Positions 23,601-38,600 are shown, counted from the stretch's first letter. The stretch is DNA of 64,000 nucleotides from Oegoconia quadripuncta (GCA_949316235.1 OX438743.1:39711242-39775241); one strand, 5' to 3'. Numbers and translations are program-made. The notes: generated by a model from the sequence alone, not told the origin.

Positions 23601-26600
23601 ATAATTCGCTTTTTTCACTTTCCAAAAGGGCCCCAAATTCTTGTGTGCCCAAGGGTCCCGGCCTAATCTAAGACGGCCCTGCCTAAGGTAGCTCTGCTGT
23701 TGTCCGCCTGCTGTCAAATGCATTTGATTATTCAGAAAGGGTTATGTGCCGGGACTGTCGATTATAGCACAACGCTGTCGCGTTGCCGTTTTAAAATATT
23801 TATGTCAAAGTCAAAGTCAAAGTCAAAAATGCTTTATTTTGTAGGTACACAGAGTACACTTAAAATAGTCCATTTTACATTTTTTAAGCTACTGCTTGTT
23901 CAAAATGCAATTTTCCCCTGAGAAGAACAAGCAAGAAACTCGAAGGGTTGCTCTTTTAAAATCAGGTTTTGATTTTACATAAAGGTTTTTATATTACAAA
24001 AAGGTTTTTATATGTCATTATTAATCGTGAAATAGCTTGGCATGCGAACAATCTCATTATGTCCAGGGATGATTATCATCTAAATAGTCTGATATTTTAT
24101 AATATGCTTTGTTAATAAGTTTCTGTTTTATAGTATCTTTAAATTTGTCAAGTGGAAGATTTTGTTTATCAACTGGGACCTTATTGAAAAAGCGTATACA
24201 TAACCCTTTGAATGAATTACTGATTTATGTAATACGAATCTGATATTTGACAGCGATTATTATGCAATTTACTGCTTCTGCACATTACATGATAAGCCTG
24301 TCGGTGGTTACACTGTACACTATTCCCATGTAATCCCATTCAAAGACCCAAACCGGATTCCTGGGCTTAAAAATCACAATCACGACTTACAGTGATGTTG
24401 TTTCCCAAATTTCAAGCCAGATATTTTTTTATGTCAAGGTATGAGAAACGAGCAACCAGCTCGTCTAGTTGAAAACCATTGCTACTGTTCATGATATTTC
24501 AAACCTCCCAGACACTTCCAATCTTAACTATAGGGGATACAGATGACTGTAATCCTATCATAAATACGACCATGTCATGGACGTAGGTCCTAGATTACGC
24601 ACCTACTGTACTCTTTTATACTTACTATGTTCTATCAGAAACAGTACATTCTTCTCGACTAAAGGTGATTCGATACAAATTCTAATTAGACTCAGTAGAT
24701 GGCGTTGTTTTGAACTCTTTCGCCAGTTAGCCCAGTAAGGATACATCAATTTACATAATGAAAATATAATTAATTTTGAAATCTATTGACACTAATTTGA
24801 ATTACATCTGTGTGGATTCACTTTAAGAGGGTTTATTCCGTTCAGTGGCATCCTCATTGGATCAATCAAGAATTATAATACTTATAATTAGCTTTTAGGT
24901 GTCTCGAGAGCTGCAGGTCCGAGTGTTTTTTTTTATTTATTGTTTAGGTATTTAAAAATAAATCTTACTTTATCCAATGAGAGTGCTACTGAATAAACCC
25001 TCTTAAATACAATAAGTACCTACCTATGTTTTAAAAAATGTTTGTTTGTGTTTCTCATCTTCGACACAGGGAACACGCTGCAAAAATTTCCACCTGCAAA
25101 CCTTCAGACAGACTCTAAAGGTTCCTTTAACTAATCTTTCAGTTTTAAATGAAGTCGGCCATAGATATCCCAAAAGTTATTTGTTTGAAAATAACCTAGC
25201 GTAAATTTTAATTTGGCCTATGGCCGACAATCATTGTTAGAACAGAGTAAATAGATTTGGTAAGATAATAAAGAGTAAGTAATGAAAATGTAAGAATTAG
25301 AATGTGAATTAGTTAGTGAAAGTAATCAATCTTTTTTTAAATATTACCTTTAGACTGGTTTAGACGCGCATTCGGTAAAGGGCACGGGTGCAGGTATGCG
25401 AGTACGTTTTAATGAGTTAACACATTCAAATAAAATAGAGTTTTATTTCTTAAGTTATCAAAATAACATTTGAAAACGTCATGACATACAATTGCCGCTC
25501 ATTCACAAAGCCGACTCCCCAGAAAAGAATGAGCAAGAAACTCAGGGGCTGATTTTTTTAACTAAAAAGTGCCCTTAGGTTACTTAACTTAATCGGCATC
25601 GTTATCGTTTATGTTGACCAATGGGAAACCGACAAATTGCCGAGCGAGCGTTGAGCCAACTAATCATATGTCAGAACGTACGGATGACGATAACGATGAA
25701 ATTATGTAATAGGACCCATCAGATAAAACTGAACTCTTTAAACTACGAATATACTGTTTAATATGAATATCTGTAGTACAAATCTGAGCAGTGTGGGATA
25801 AAGTCCAGTTCAATTGATTGATCTGACAAGTAATTTGTGGTCTGAATATGATTCCATGCGAAAAGAAATTGCAACTGAAGCATTTGACAGCTCAAACTGA
25901 TCAAATCAGCTCTAAGTGTTTACCTTTCCAACAAAGTTGGTCCGCGCCATTTACCAGGACTTTAAGAGTGACTAGGGCCTTTGGGCTCTTTGAGGAGAGA
26001 GATTACGTATCAAGGTAGTTAAATATATTTTAGCATTTACGTTATTGACTTTACTAAATTATAATTTTTCTTTCTTTTATGCTGGCCTGTAATACTGAAG
26101 TAAAACTGTGTATTGTCATTTAAGTTTATTAGACGCTAAGATCACATTAACCATCCTGATTACTAACTGTAGGATGACATAAGGGCGTGAGCTGCCTGCG
26201 TAGCATGACATAGTTTGTCGCGCGCGACGTAGATTGAGAATGGCATAGTTGTATATTTCGTCCAAACGAATGTGCAGGACAAATATCTCGCGCGAAATAA
26301 ACTTGTGTCGCGCATGTCATGCTAAGGGCAGCTGCATTGAGCAGGATCCGTGGCGCGCAAAAGACGCTCCGATTATGAGTCTTGTCTGCATAGTTTCACG
26401 ATTAAATTTTTTTTCAATCTCTGCGTCCGGCCTGTATAGAGAGTGCAACTTAATCGCGACCCTATGCAATGTCTGTAAGACCCACTTTTAGCCGTCCGCA
26501 TACGTACTAAATATTAGATCTAATAGTATGATTGGTTTGAAGCCCTGTGCCCCTTGCCAGTGTAATTAAATCCGAATCCAAGCTAAAGGCATCACTCTGG

Positions 26601-29600
26601 AAAGCTCTTTAAAGCAATTCGAGCCTTAGACATATTTACTTGAGACTTGGACCCATTAAATTTAATTATTTCAGTAAATTGTTTGTAGATTTAATATATT
26701 ATTTCTGCCCAGTATTTACCTTTATTACTAAAAAATTAATTTATCCAACTGTTCATTCACTTATATTCATGGAGAATGAAATTTTAATTTCCATTCTGTT
26801 CTTTTTTAATGTCTATCAAAATGGTCGATACTCCTTCGATCTCTTACATTGTCACTAAAAAAGTTAAAAACCGTATGACGACCTTCTATTTCTTTTTTAC
26901 AGACCCCTCTGGGTATGGTAGGTTAAAAAATCTTTATTGATATTTTTTTGTTTTCTTTTTTCTTTTTAAATATTATTTTTTTGCAGTGTATTAATGTTGC
27001 TTCAGTATTAATTTGTATTATTATTTTTTGGGGGGCACTACTGCCACGCGTCACCGAGCACGGGAGTATTGTATACTAGTTCTTTTTTAAAACGATTAAT
27101 TTGATGAATAATTTAACATTTTTAACAAGTTATGTTTTTGAAACTAAAATTTCATACTTCATCATTATGTAAAATTTTGTGGTAATACATTAGTAAAAGT
27201 ATTCTTATAAACTCAGAAAATATCAAAATATAGACTGCTAATAATGTAATAAAAAAATATCAAACTCTCTCTGGGATGTAGGAGTTATCAGATATGTATG
27301 CAGATTAGGGTCCACTAAACCTGAGATTAAGATTTGATCATTTTCATCAATACATAAAATAAATCGTATAAAACTTTTCTTTTTAAAATTTATTTACTTA
27401 TATGGAAATCACACAGCATATAAACAGTGTATAAACACATTTCTTAAAATTTTGAAAGCCATGGAAATTTCTAATTTAACATTGCTGAGAAACGATAATA
27501 AATTGAAGCGATTTCATTAGTGGACTATGTTATGCGTGAGTGTCTTGATGATGACGGTGTTTGTATAAACCTATACAGGTTTTTGTGGCATCTGTAAATA
27601 TATCCCTAAACTAGCTTATAATAAATTCTCCATCATTACACACTGCGGCGCGGAAGAGTCAGCCCACTCTCAAAATAAAAAATGAGCAGGACAAAAATGT
27701 CAGTCAAGTTTTAAAATAAAATGCCATGGTATCTACAAAAAGAAAAGAATGACTTAAAATTTATAAAGCAACTGCAAACCTTATTAATAGAAAAGAACTA
27801 TTTGTCATTTAAATGATAAGAATTGATAAAATTTCTAATTGAATCTATTCTAATAAATTAATAATAAAAATAGATAAATACCCTTTTTAAATAGATCATA
27901 ATAAAAATTTGCATGTAACCATGAAGCCTCTGCCTGTAACCATGAAGCCTCTGCCTGTCTATGGCTACATTTTAACGGGTACACATGTGATACTGATACC
28001 GATGTAAAAGATGTAAAAGTCTAAATTTATTCAGTATCCTCGTAACTTCTTAGGAAAATAAATACACATCAAACTTCAAACATATAATCCGCTTCGGTAA
28101 GCGAAATCATGTATGGCAAAAAAGCAGCGCCAGAAACCCACAGGATCATTGTTATCATTTAATTATCATGTAATAAGTTTACAACAAAGTAATACAATAA
28201 AAAAAAAATGTTTTATTTTGTAAGTTTTTGTATGAAGAATTTCATTAAAACTCTTCGAATGAATTGTTTAATACCAAATCAACAATATTTCATTATTATT
28301 GTGAGAAACAAATAGTTTACAATAGAAATAACATAATATTTACATAATTACAAAAAATGTATAGCGTCCAGCTCTCCCACCTGGGGCATTGTCCCCAACA
28401 CACTGGCTGCATTGCCCCGCTGAATAGCTAGGCTTAATCTTTGAGCGAAAAAAGAGCCCGCCCTTATAATACAATTTCATAATTTTTGGGAGCTGGATTC
28501 GTCCAGGGTACAGCGTACGTCAAGCGTGTTTGTCATTCAGATGGTCACTAATTTTGTAATAACCGTCTTTTACTAATGTCGTTTTGACATGATGTTTAAA
28601 TGTTTTCTCAGTTAGATTAATGATATTCTCAGGTATAAGGTTATAAAAGCGGATACACATCGGCAGTCTATGTTTTAATATCATCCCACATACTTACTAA
28701 AAATACCTTCTATTTGTACTAAATGTATTACCACTAATTTTGTCCATCCATTGCCACTAATTTCTATATCCTGTCAATACTCCCAGGACGTGATCCTAAT
28801 TGCTCTAACTTTTTAGTTTTTTTTTTCTGTGCGAGTCATCTCATTAATGTGTGCACACATTGGCGACGGTGTCCGCACATGTTTCACTGGCCATGTTTTT
28901 CAGACCTATCCCCCGCTGCGATCAAACGGCAAGAACTTACCGGCGAGAATACAGGTGAGCATGTTCACTAAATGATAGATAAATATATTTTTTTGCTGTT
29001 TTCTGATTCTTTTTTGTATTTGTTTGGAGAATGATGATTAGACTTTGGAATAAATAAATTAACTATTCAAAGCAGGGATGCTCAAATGGTCGATCGCAGA
29101 TTTCGCAGTCGATTAATCGAGAATACTAGATTTACGAATTCGTATTTAGTAGATTACATTTTGCTCCGTGATTGACGTTATTACTAAACAATATGGAATT
29201 AATGCTCTGGATCCCTATCTGGCCGACGACATGCGAACGTCATTCTATGCGATTAATTAAAAGTTGTCTTTTTCTGCCGAGTCGTTTCTGTAGGTCACTG
29301 GTAAAGTTTGAGCATCTCTGGTTTGTTTACATATTACATGCAGAGTTTACAAAGTGCAGCCATTTTCCAAACATGTACCAACTGTTTCTCTTTTTTGTAA
29401 TTATAAATTATACTTAATTAGGATTTATGTTAGGTCCGTGGTCGACCCCAATTGATTTTGATGGTAAGTGACGAAATGGTAGGGTGCCCATTCGCCTATG
29501 GGGCTATTCATTTGGATTTGGTATTAATAAAATAATATGCAGGGAGATCTATTGAGATGGGTGTGAAATTTGAAATATTGAAACGGAAAAGTCCTAAGGA

Positions 29601-32600
29601 ACCATCGCTAATTTTAGATTTAAAATAACTGCATCATGGGTTTTGTAAAGTAGATAGTCTGAGCCAGGATTCGAATTGACAAACATTGCTCGAAAAACTA
29701 TTTTTTAATTTTATGGCACCAATCGATACGGTCAGTGATAAGTTGTAATGCAAAACATATTATTGTAACAATTTATGTCACTCAGTGTTTACGCTTGTGT
29801 GTACGATATGTACACGCCCTCATTATATTAAGTCAGTCGCTTAGTTTTTATTATTGTGATGGTTTTGTTTTCTATATACCTAAGTGGAAATTATTGGTTT
29901 CAAAAGTCTGAAGTTCAAATTGTGAATTACATAAAAAAATCTCTGTATACATTCTCTTAAAGCATAGTTCCTTAGGACAAATTCTACGTGTCATTGTTTC
30001 AGATTTATCCTTCTGAATGGATTGGGCTGAGTAAGGGTTACTTTGCACGGTAAAAGCACTTGCCAAATTGTATTTTTACAAGTTAATTAAAAGGTCGACG
30101 CCTTGTCATTTCATTATGTAAAATATTCATTTCATTATGTGAATTAATATTCCTATTGCTCCCCCGTGCTACTATCCCTAAGTCACTATTTGATATCATT
30201 ATTAATAATCCAATTACAATGCAAAAGAATGTTACTTATATGGGTCGTTAAAGACTTGGTATCTGCGGGCTGATTATGTAATAGCAACCGACGGATGATC
30301 GTCGTACAACGTCGCGGCACTGAGTTGCTAAATAACTGGGATCCTAGTAATACTTTATAGTTCCTATAATAAAATCATAATGGAGTTGATAGCTCACGAA
30401 TCGCATTCTACTTGAGAATTATAAAATCAGCTTGCTTGATACAAGTTAAGACGGAATTGTGGACGTGCACACTCACCAAGGCTTACCTACCAGTTGCAAG
30501 ATGGAAACTGCAGTCAGCTTACGGTATTCGATTATCAAATTAATTTTTCTAGTACCTTAAGGTCTTGCGACTAAAACGGGATCTGGTCTTAAAGTCAAAT
30601 AATATTGCAGTGGTGGGTATGAAACGCGATTTTGTAGTATTTTCTTTTTGCTTTTGCTCGCTTCTTACCAGGCATGTGTGAGAAGGACGGCTTTATAAAA
30701 TGACATTGTCATTGACATATTATACGGTTTAGTGCTACGTCTAAGTGTCATTTAATAATATTACCAGTCTTTAGCAGAGGCCACAGGGATTTATGCGTAA
30801 TCGCTTTTCTTAGGAGAATTTGCGTTAATCAACGAATATGTTATGCGATAGTAGTTTTCAGGAGGTCCACATCAATAGGTTTATTTCCCACTGTTGACTA
30901 GGAGAGGGTAAGGGCCATAATTTACCATGCAGGCCCAGTTCAGATCGGTGGATTTGTGTCGGACTTATAACCACCTGAAATCAGTGTTTACAAGCCTATC
31001 CTGTACAGTCCATCAACAATTATAATTTGCTTTAGACCGATGTATGTAGGTACTTAATTTACGTACAGATAAGATATTCTGTGAAGTTTGTTTGGAAAAA
31101 TAAATTAATCTGCGGTTCTATCAATCGGAAATAGATTATTTGATCGTAGTCTTCGCAGTGGTGCCAATGGGATCGCTCTTGACCTTAATCTGGACTAATG
31201 TCGAGATAAGGTCTACGATGGAACGAGCTTTCCCAGAAGATGCCTATTTAACCTGACTTTAAAGAGCTGCGGGTATTCATGGCAAAGTAAACTTTATAAT
31301 CCTGAATTTGATTATCAAAGATTTTGCGATGAAAAGCGATACTTACTTACAATAATTGTGCCCTGTGGACTCGCGCGCGCAGTAATCAACTTGCATACAT
31401 ATCACGAAAAATTACAATTTGTTTGCTTCAATTCAAGCTCCCAGGAACTCATTTCACATTGCATAATATCAATTTCTTTAAATATGCACTCCAATAAATT
31501 ACCTTTTATCCCACAGCGGTAGAGCCTCCGAAAGGTTACAAACAGATACTAAACGAAGGCGGCCCTGAAGCATTCGCCAAAGCCGTGAGGCAGCATAAAG
31601 GATTGCTTCTCATGGACACCACATTCAGAGACGCGCATCAGTCCCTACTCGCGACACGTGTGCGGACGCACGACCTACTTTCTGTATCGCCTTACGTCGC
31701 ACACAACTTTAGCAACCTCTACTCGTTGGAGAACTGGGGTGGCGCTACCTTCGATGTGGCTCTCAGGTAATTATTTAGGTTGTCACACATAGCATGACTT
31801 CTCAAAGTCACCGCTTTCTATAATCCATGGACATGATTTTTACATTTTCATACACCAATGATAAAACAGGAGCGTCATTGGCGCGGATTTTCCAAAAATC
31901 TGCGATCGTCAAGCCGCTTACTCTGCGTTTAGGGCAAATTCTCCCAAGGAAAGTGATGCTTATGTTCAGTAGTGTACTTTTATAGCTAGTTGATTATGAT
32001 GGGATGTAAGGTCACATCAGCTCCTAATAGCCTGAATAGTAGGACCCACGTATATATCGTTGAGAGCCTTACCGTTTCGCTGAGGCATCGAATACGACGC
32101 GTAGTCGAGTCGTTTCCTTTTTTCTCGGAGTTACATCGTTAGTTGATAATGAAGTGAAATCAACTCCTAATAACCTCGATCTTACTTTGCAGGTTCCTCC
32201 ACGAGTGTCCATGGGAGCGTCTCGAGGACATGCGCCGCCTTATCCCAAACATCCCGTTCCAGATGTTGCTCCGTGGGGCCAATGCTGTCGGTTACACGAA
32301 CTATCCCGACAACGTCGTATTTAAGTTCTGCGAAATGGCCGTGAGTACAATCTCACATACAATTTTTTTTTCTGCATCTGCATTTTTACTTTTTTAACTA
32401 TAATTTCATCAATTGAGTATAGTCTGGCAGTCTGGCAATTCAATCGAAATCAACAAGGTCATAAAGAACGTGTCACTATTGGTCACTCCAACGTTTATGT
32501 TTGTGTTATCTCTGACTACTGTAATTGGGATAATAAAAAGATAATATGTTCAACCATCATTTGCTTTACTGTATTCATCGATAATGGTTAGTGAATTTTT

Positions 32601-35600
32601 GTCTATCTTAGGTGAAATCGGGCATGGACATATTCCGCGTGTTCGACTCTCTCAACTACGTACCAAACTTGATACTCGGTATGGACGCGGCGGGTAAAGC
32701 AGGTGGCGTCGTCGAAGCCGCAATCTCGTACACCGGCGACGTTTCCGACCCGAGCAAAACGAAATACGACCTCAAGTACTACTTGAATTTAGCTGATGAA
32801 CTGGTGAAAGGTGGGACCCATGTGCTGGGCATCAAAGATATGGCTGGACTGCTGAAACCGCAGGCGGCGAAGTGAGTAGGAATTTTAATATACAGGGCGT
32901 CCCAAAGTTATGGGACATGAAGGGGAAGTACCTTAAATATTGTAGATAGTGAATTTTGCTCAAAGAAGACTTTATGTTATTTTTAAAAGTTAGTAATTCT
33001 GCATTCATAGATTTTCTAAAAATTACTTGCTTCGGCTGGGAATCGAACCGACTTAAATGTGAAAAAAAAAACACCCTACTTTTATGATGCCAATCGAAAG
33101 AATAGCTAAAAAATAATAACTCTGCCTAAGTAACATAGTATTTTAAAAGAAAGGAACAACATAAAATGATTGAGTCAAATTTCAAGAAAGTTATTTATTG
33201 CCGACGACGTTCGAAAAGTAGCGATATTATCATTCCAAAGATAGCATTGATTATTCGTAAATAAGTACCCACTTCATAAAATAGGTACTAACATAGTTTT
33301 CCTTATTATAAGTGCACGTGTAGATGAAATGATAAAACTTGTATTTCAATACGTCCTCTGTAAGCTAGACAGAAGGCAAATTAAAAACAAAAATAAATAA
33401 TTTATAATTTGAAAATGGAACAGTTTATGACAGCGTTTGTTTGAATGCATACTTTTTAAGATATTTTAAAAAGAAGTGATATTTTTAAATGTTGTTCTTA
33501 AATTTGAAAATGGAACAGTATGTGCGAGCGTTTGTTTTTCGGATATTGATCTGTTTAGTCTCAATTCACTTACACAAGTGTTATTGTGTTAATTTATTGC
33601 GAACATGGCATATCAAGTAAGTTTTGATCTAATGGAAGCATATTTTTTGAACGATAAAGATATCTCTAGAAGTTTGCGGTGGTATGGCGTAAAATATCCT
33701 GATAGACAAATACCGTCTCGTAAAGTTTTGAAAAGGCTTGTGAACAATTTGAAAACTCTGGGACGTTTCGATAAACGCCCAAGAGAACCACAGCAAGAAA
33801 ACCATACGATCAACGACGAAGAACTTGGTATTTTAATTTACTTTTCGGCTTTTCCGAAAGCATCGGTGAGAGAAGGAGAACATGAAATTGGAGTTTCAAA
33901 AAGTAAAATACACCGTGTATTAAAAAAACACGGTTTTAAGAGTTATGTTGAAGGACGATTGGTTCAAAAATTACTTCCGGGCGATACAGAAAGGAGAAAA
34001 AATTTCTGTCTTGATATCCAGGCACGATTGCTCGAAGATCCAAATTTTTTGGATAATATTATTTGGACAGACGAATCTAACTTTAGCAATAACGGTATGT
34101 ATAACCGCAACAATAATCGTATTTGGTCTAAAGAAAATCCCCTACGAGTGACTGAAACTAATAACCAAGTGCGTTTTTCACTCAACTGTTGGTGCGGACT
34201 TTTAAAAAACCGGGTTTTCTTAATCCATTTTTACCAAGGAACCTTGAACACAGAAAAGTATTTAGGAATACTTAAAATTTTAAGGGATAAGATAAGAAAC
34301 CATTCCGCGGCGGAGCAAGAAAACTTAATTTTCCAACAAGATGGAGCTCCGGCTCATAATAGTCGGAGAGCAGCAGATTTTCTAAATGAATGTTTTCCTA
34401 CATGGATTGGTACAAATGGACCGATTAGATGGCCGGCCAGATCCCCGGACCTCACACCATTAGATTTCTTCTTTTGGGGATACGTGAAAGATATGCTATA
34501 CAAAAAGCGATACGAGAACGTAGGCGAGTTGCAAACAGAATTGTGCCATATCACATCGAGTGTTCACCATAAAATGATTAGAAAATCAACAGGCAGCGGG
34601 CTCATTAAAAGATTGGCGATTTGCGTAAGACAAGAGGGATCACATTTTGAGCATTTAATTAATTAATTTACAAAAAAATACCTACTTAATTGACTACGGC
34701 AGTTTCATGTATGTTTTTTATTTGATTAAAATGATTAATTTCACGTTGTTCCTTTCTTTTAAAATACTATGTTACTTAGGCAGAGTTATTATTTTTTAGC
34801 TATTCTTTCGATTGGCATCATAAAAGTAGGGTGTTTTTTTTTTCACATTTGAGTCGGTTCGATTCCCAGCCGAAGCAAATAATTTTTAGAAAATCTAAGA
34901 ATGCAGAATTACTAACTTTTAAAAATAACATAAAGTCTTCTTTGAGCAAAATTCACTATCTACGATATTTAAGGTACTTCCCCTTCATGTCCCATAACTT
35001 TGGGACGCCCTGTATAAGTGTTTCTGACTACTACAAAATAGACAGACATTATGCGTGACTACTTGTGTTATCTATCATAAGATATTATATATACTCCATA
35101 TTGTCGTTTTATATTTTATCAAGAGAATATCTTATGATGACTGATGAAGACTGATCAATTAGTTATAAAATCTAAGCAATTTATGTTATCAATGTATTTA
35201 GAAGCTTTTTGTTTGGTGCGAATCTGTCAGACTTTGACAGAAGACCTTCAAAAACGTGGACACGCCGATAAGTACAAAAAACTTTATTGGACTTAACAAG
35301 TCTTTTTGAACTCGAATTCATGTCTTTCTTTCTTGCAATACGGTTGCATATCTATTTGTGGTAGGTCTGTGAAGTCCAAATTACATTTGTCGCAGAAGGA
35401 CGGTCTTGGAAGCAATAGAAGGCCTATGTCCAGCAATGGATATAGAGACAGGCTGATAATAATGTGTGTGAGCCCTTTAAAAAATTTTCAAGGTATACCA
35501 ACTTATCGAGTGAATTTTACAAGATAGATAATATCAGCGCCATCTAGGGAGCGTAAATTGGATAAAAAAATGGGAAGCCGCTAGGACGCCTCACGAATCT

Positions 35601-38600
35601 TATATTCACTATCTGATAATCCTCTTTAAGAGAAACATATTCATAATGCTTCTACTTTTTTGGACGAGATTGATCGATCGTTACGTAAATACAATCTGCA
35701 AAGTTTAATAAAAATCTTGGTGATAGCACTACTTCGAATGCTCAGTTTAATCACTCCGAATCAATGTTCTATTCCAGACTATTAATCAAGGCGATTCGTG
35801 ACAAACACCCAGACATTCCGATTCATGTTCACACACACGACACCTCTGGCGCTGGTGTTGCATCCATGTTGGCGTGCGCGGAAGCTGGAGCGGATGTTGT
35901 GGATGTCGCCGTGGATTCCATGTCCGGGATGACCAGCCAGCCCAGTATGGGAGCGTTAGTGGCATCTCTGCAGGGAACACCGCTTGACACCAGTGAGTAT
36001 ATTTTTTATGCGGTGCGGAAGTCGGAGTTCGTGGAAGCGCGCGCAGATGTACATGTAGCCGTGGATTTAATCGTTTGGGAGGACCATCCAACCTGACTAT
36101 AGTTCCAACTTTAGTGGCATATTCCACAAGGAATACCGCTTCTGTTGATCAGTGAGTTCACAATTTTACATGATTCTAATTAGAGTGCCTGAAAGCGGCC
36201 ACAAATTCGATAAGTGTTGGATATGCATTCTATTCATTTGACCAACAACGTGGACACTTTAGTGGCATCCTTTACAAAGAACACTTGACCTCAAAAAAAG
36301 TCCAGATGTGAAGAAAGATTTCGACATTTTCATATACCTATAATGTATCCAATACTGTTTCTAATAAGATCATTTTTCATTGGTGGAAATGTGTTAATCA
36401 CAAGTCCATCAGATTTACGATCGCAGATTTGCTTAGAGCTTCAGTTTTCCCTGTATCTTGCAATATTCAAATGTATTGACATATATTGGAATTGTGTGCT
36501 TCATCTTTCATATTTTCACTTTCCATCGGGTAAGATTAAACGCGTCTCTAAGCCATCAATTCTTCCACAGAGATACCCCTACAAAACATATCTGAATACT
36601 CAGCGTACTGGGAGCAAGCGCGTACTCTTTATGGCCCATTCGAATGTACGGCAACGATGAAGTCTGGCAACGCTGACGTATATCTGAACGAGATACCAGG
36701 TGGACAGTACACCAACCTGCAGTTCCAGGCTTACTCTCTTGGGCTGGGCAACCAGTTTGAAGAGGTCAAGAAGGCATACAGGTAAATTTTTGAATTTGAT
36801 ATATTTCTTTATTCACAACGGGTTAGCACTTGCCTCAATAATACCTGATGTTAAGTGAAGATGAGGCCGAAGGTGAAAGCGTACTGTCTCGGAAACTCTA
36901 TCATATTTGAGAGACTGGCTATCTTATCTTTAACAACCGGAACACAACAATGATATTAACATTGCTGTTTGGTGGTAGCTAGCCAAGCAGACATTTAAAA
37001 TGCCCTACCGCCAACCAAACCGAGTACTAAACATATACCCGCTGGGGAACGAATCCGCGACCTCCGATTTGTAAACCCTATGTTGTTTATTTTGAGCGAC
37101 GGAGGCGGTTAAAAAAATTTCGCAAGGTCTAATAATCCTTACAATCAATGTTTAAAATTAATGTTCAATATTGAATGTAAGGACTAAATTTAGATATTCG
37201 TTATATTAAATATAAATAAATAGATAAACATCCATGGACAGATACAGACAGCGCCATCTAGTTCCACATTAAGCAACTAGGCTTGTGTTGTGGATACCAG
37301 ATGGTTGATACACTACACAAATATTTTTTTTTGTAAATAAATACATATATAAATTAAAAACATCCATAACTCGGTACCACATGTCCGTATTCATCATACA
37401 AACATATGCCCCTAGCGGGATTCGAACCCGCGACCTTTTGGTATAGCAGCAGAGTTTCTAACCACTACACCAAACAGGTCGTCTTCTCGTAATAGTTGAA
37501 ATATTTGAAAATACCGCCATCTAGCGACATTTAAATGTATTAAAGGGAGTAAAAAGAAGCAAATGAGCGTTATTCCAATGTCGCTAATATTAATTCCCCA
37601 TGTCGCTAATATAATTCACAATGTCTTACATTTAAACATCTTGCATGCTCGTCTTCTATTACGCTGACTGAGGATCTGACATCCTGCAAGACTTGAAAGC
37701 CCCCTGAAAACTGTACAGCAATATGAGACATTCACCCCCTCACCCACAGAGAAGCGAATCTCCTGCTTGGAGATATCATCAAGGTCACCCCGTCGTCCAA
37801 AGTGGTGGGCGACCTGGCTCAGTTCATGGTGCAGAACAAACTGAACGCGACAGATATCACAGCGAAGGCGGAAGAACTCTCATTCCCCAAGTCAGTGGTG
37901 GAGTTCCTGCAAGGAGCTATTGGCATACCCCACGGAGGATTCCCTGAGCCACTGAGGTATGTTGATAAAGCGTTTATGTCGCGTGAGACAATATTTGTCC
38001 TGCTCATTCGCTTGGACGAAATATACAACTATCCCACTCTCATACCTACGTCGCGCGCGACAAACAATGTCAGATGTATACCGATTTTTGTTATTGAGAT
38101 ACATTTGTCTTTTACTTCTTTTTTATAGAAACAATTTCTTTTTATCAAGCGTGAGTTGTCCACAGAAATTAATGAAATAAGACGGAAACAGATTTGTATG
38201 TGGATCGTCTGTTTCATGTAAGGATCATTCATTGTATCGAGGCAAAGAAATCTGGACTGCAAATTTTTCTTTGCTACTGCGGGTTTTATGACTACCCGCG
38301 GTTTGCTCACTCTTATCAAGCAAGGAAAGCTATTTTTCCGAGCTGTTGAGATGAAAAGGAAATTATAACATACATAGGTATCCCATTATCTATCCCAAAC
38401 AAGTTTAAATACTTGAGATATTATAGAAATGCACAAGTGACAGGGGGTGAGACCATCGCCGTTTAAACGTGCAAATCTTGGTGCAAATTGTTTGTGGAAA
38501 GTCCCTTAGTCCTGTTACGACACCCACTGTTAGAGACGGGTTGGTTCTATTCCTTTTACGTGCCGAAACCTTTAAATAAGTAACAATAATAACAAAGTTA

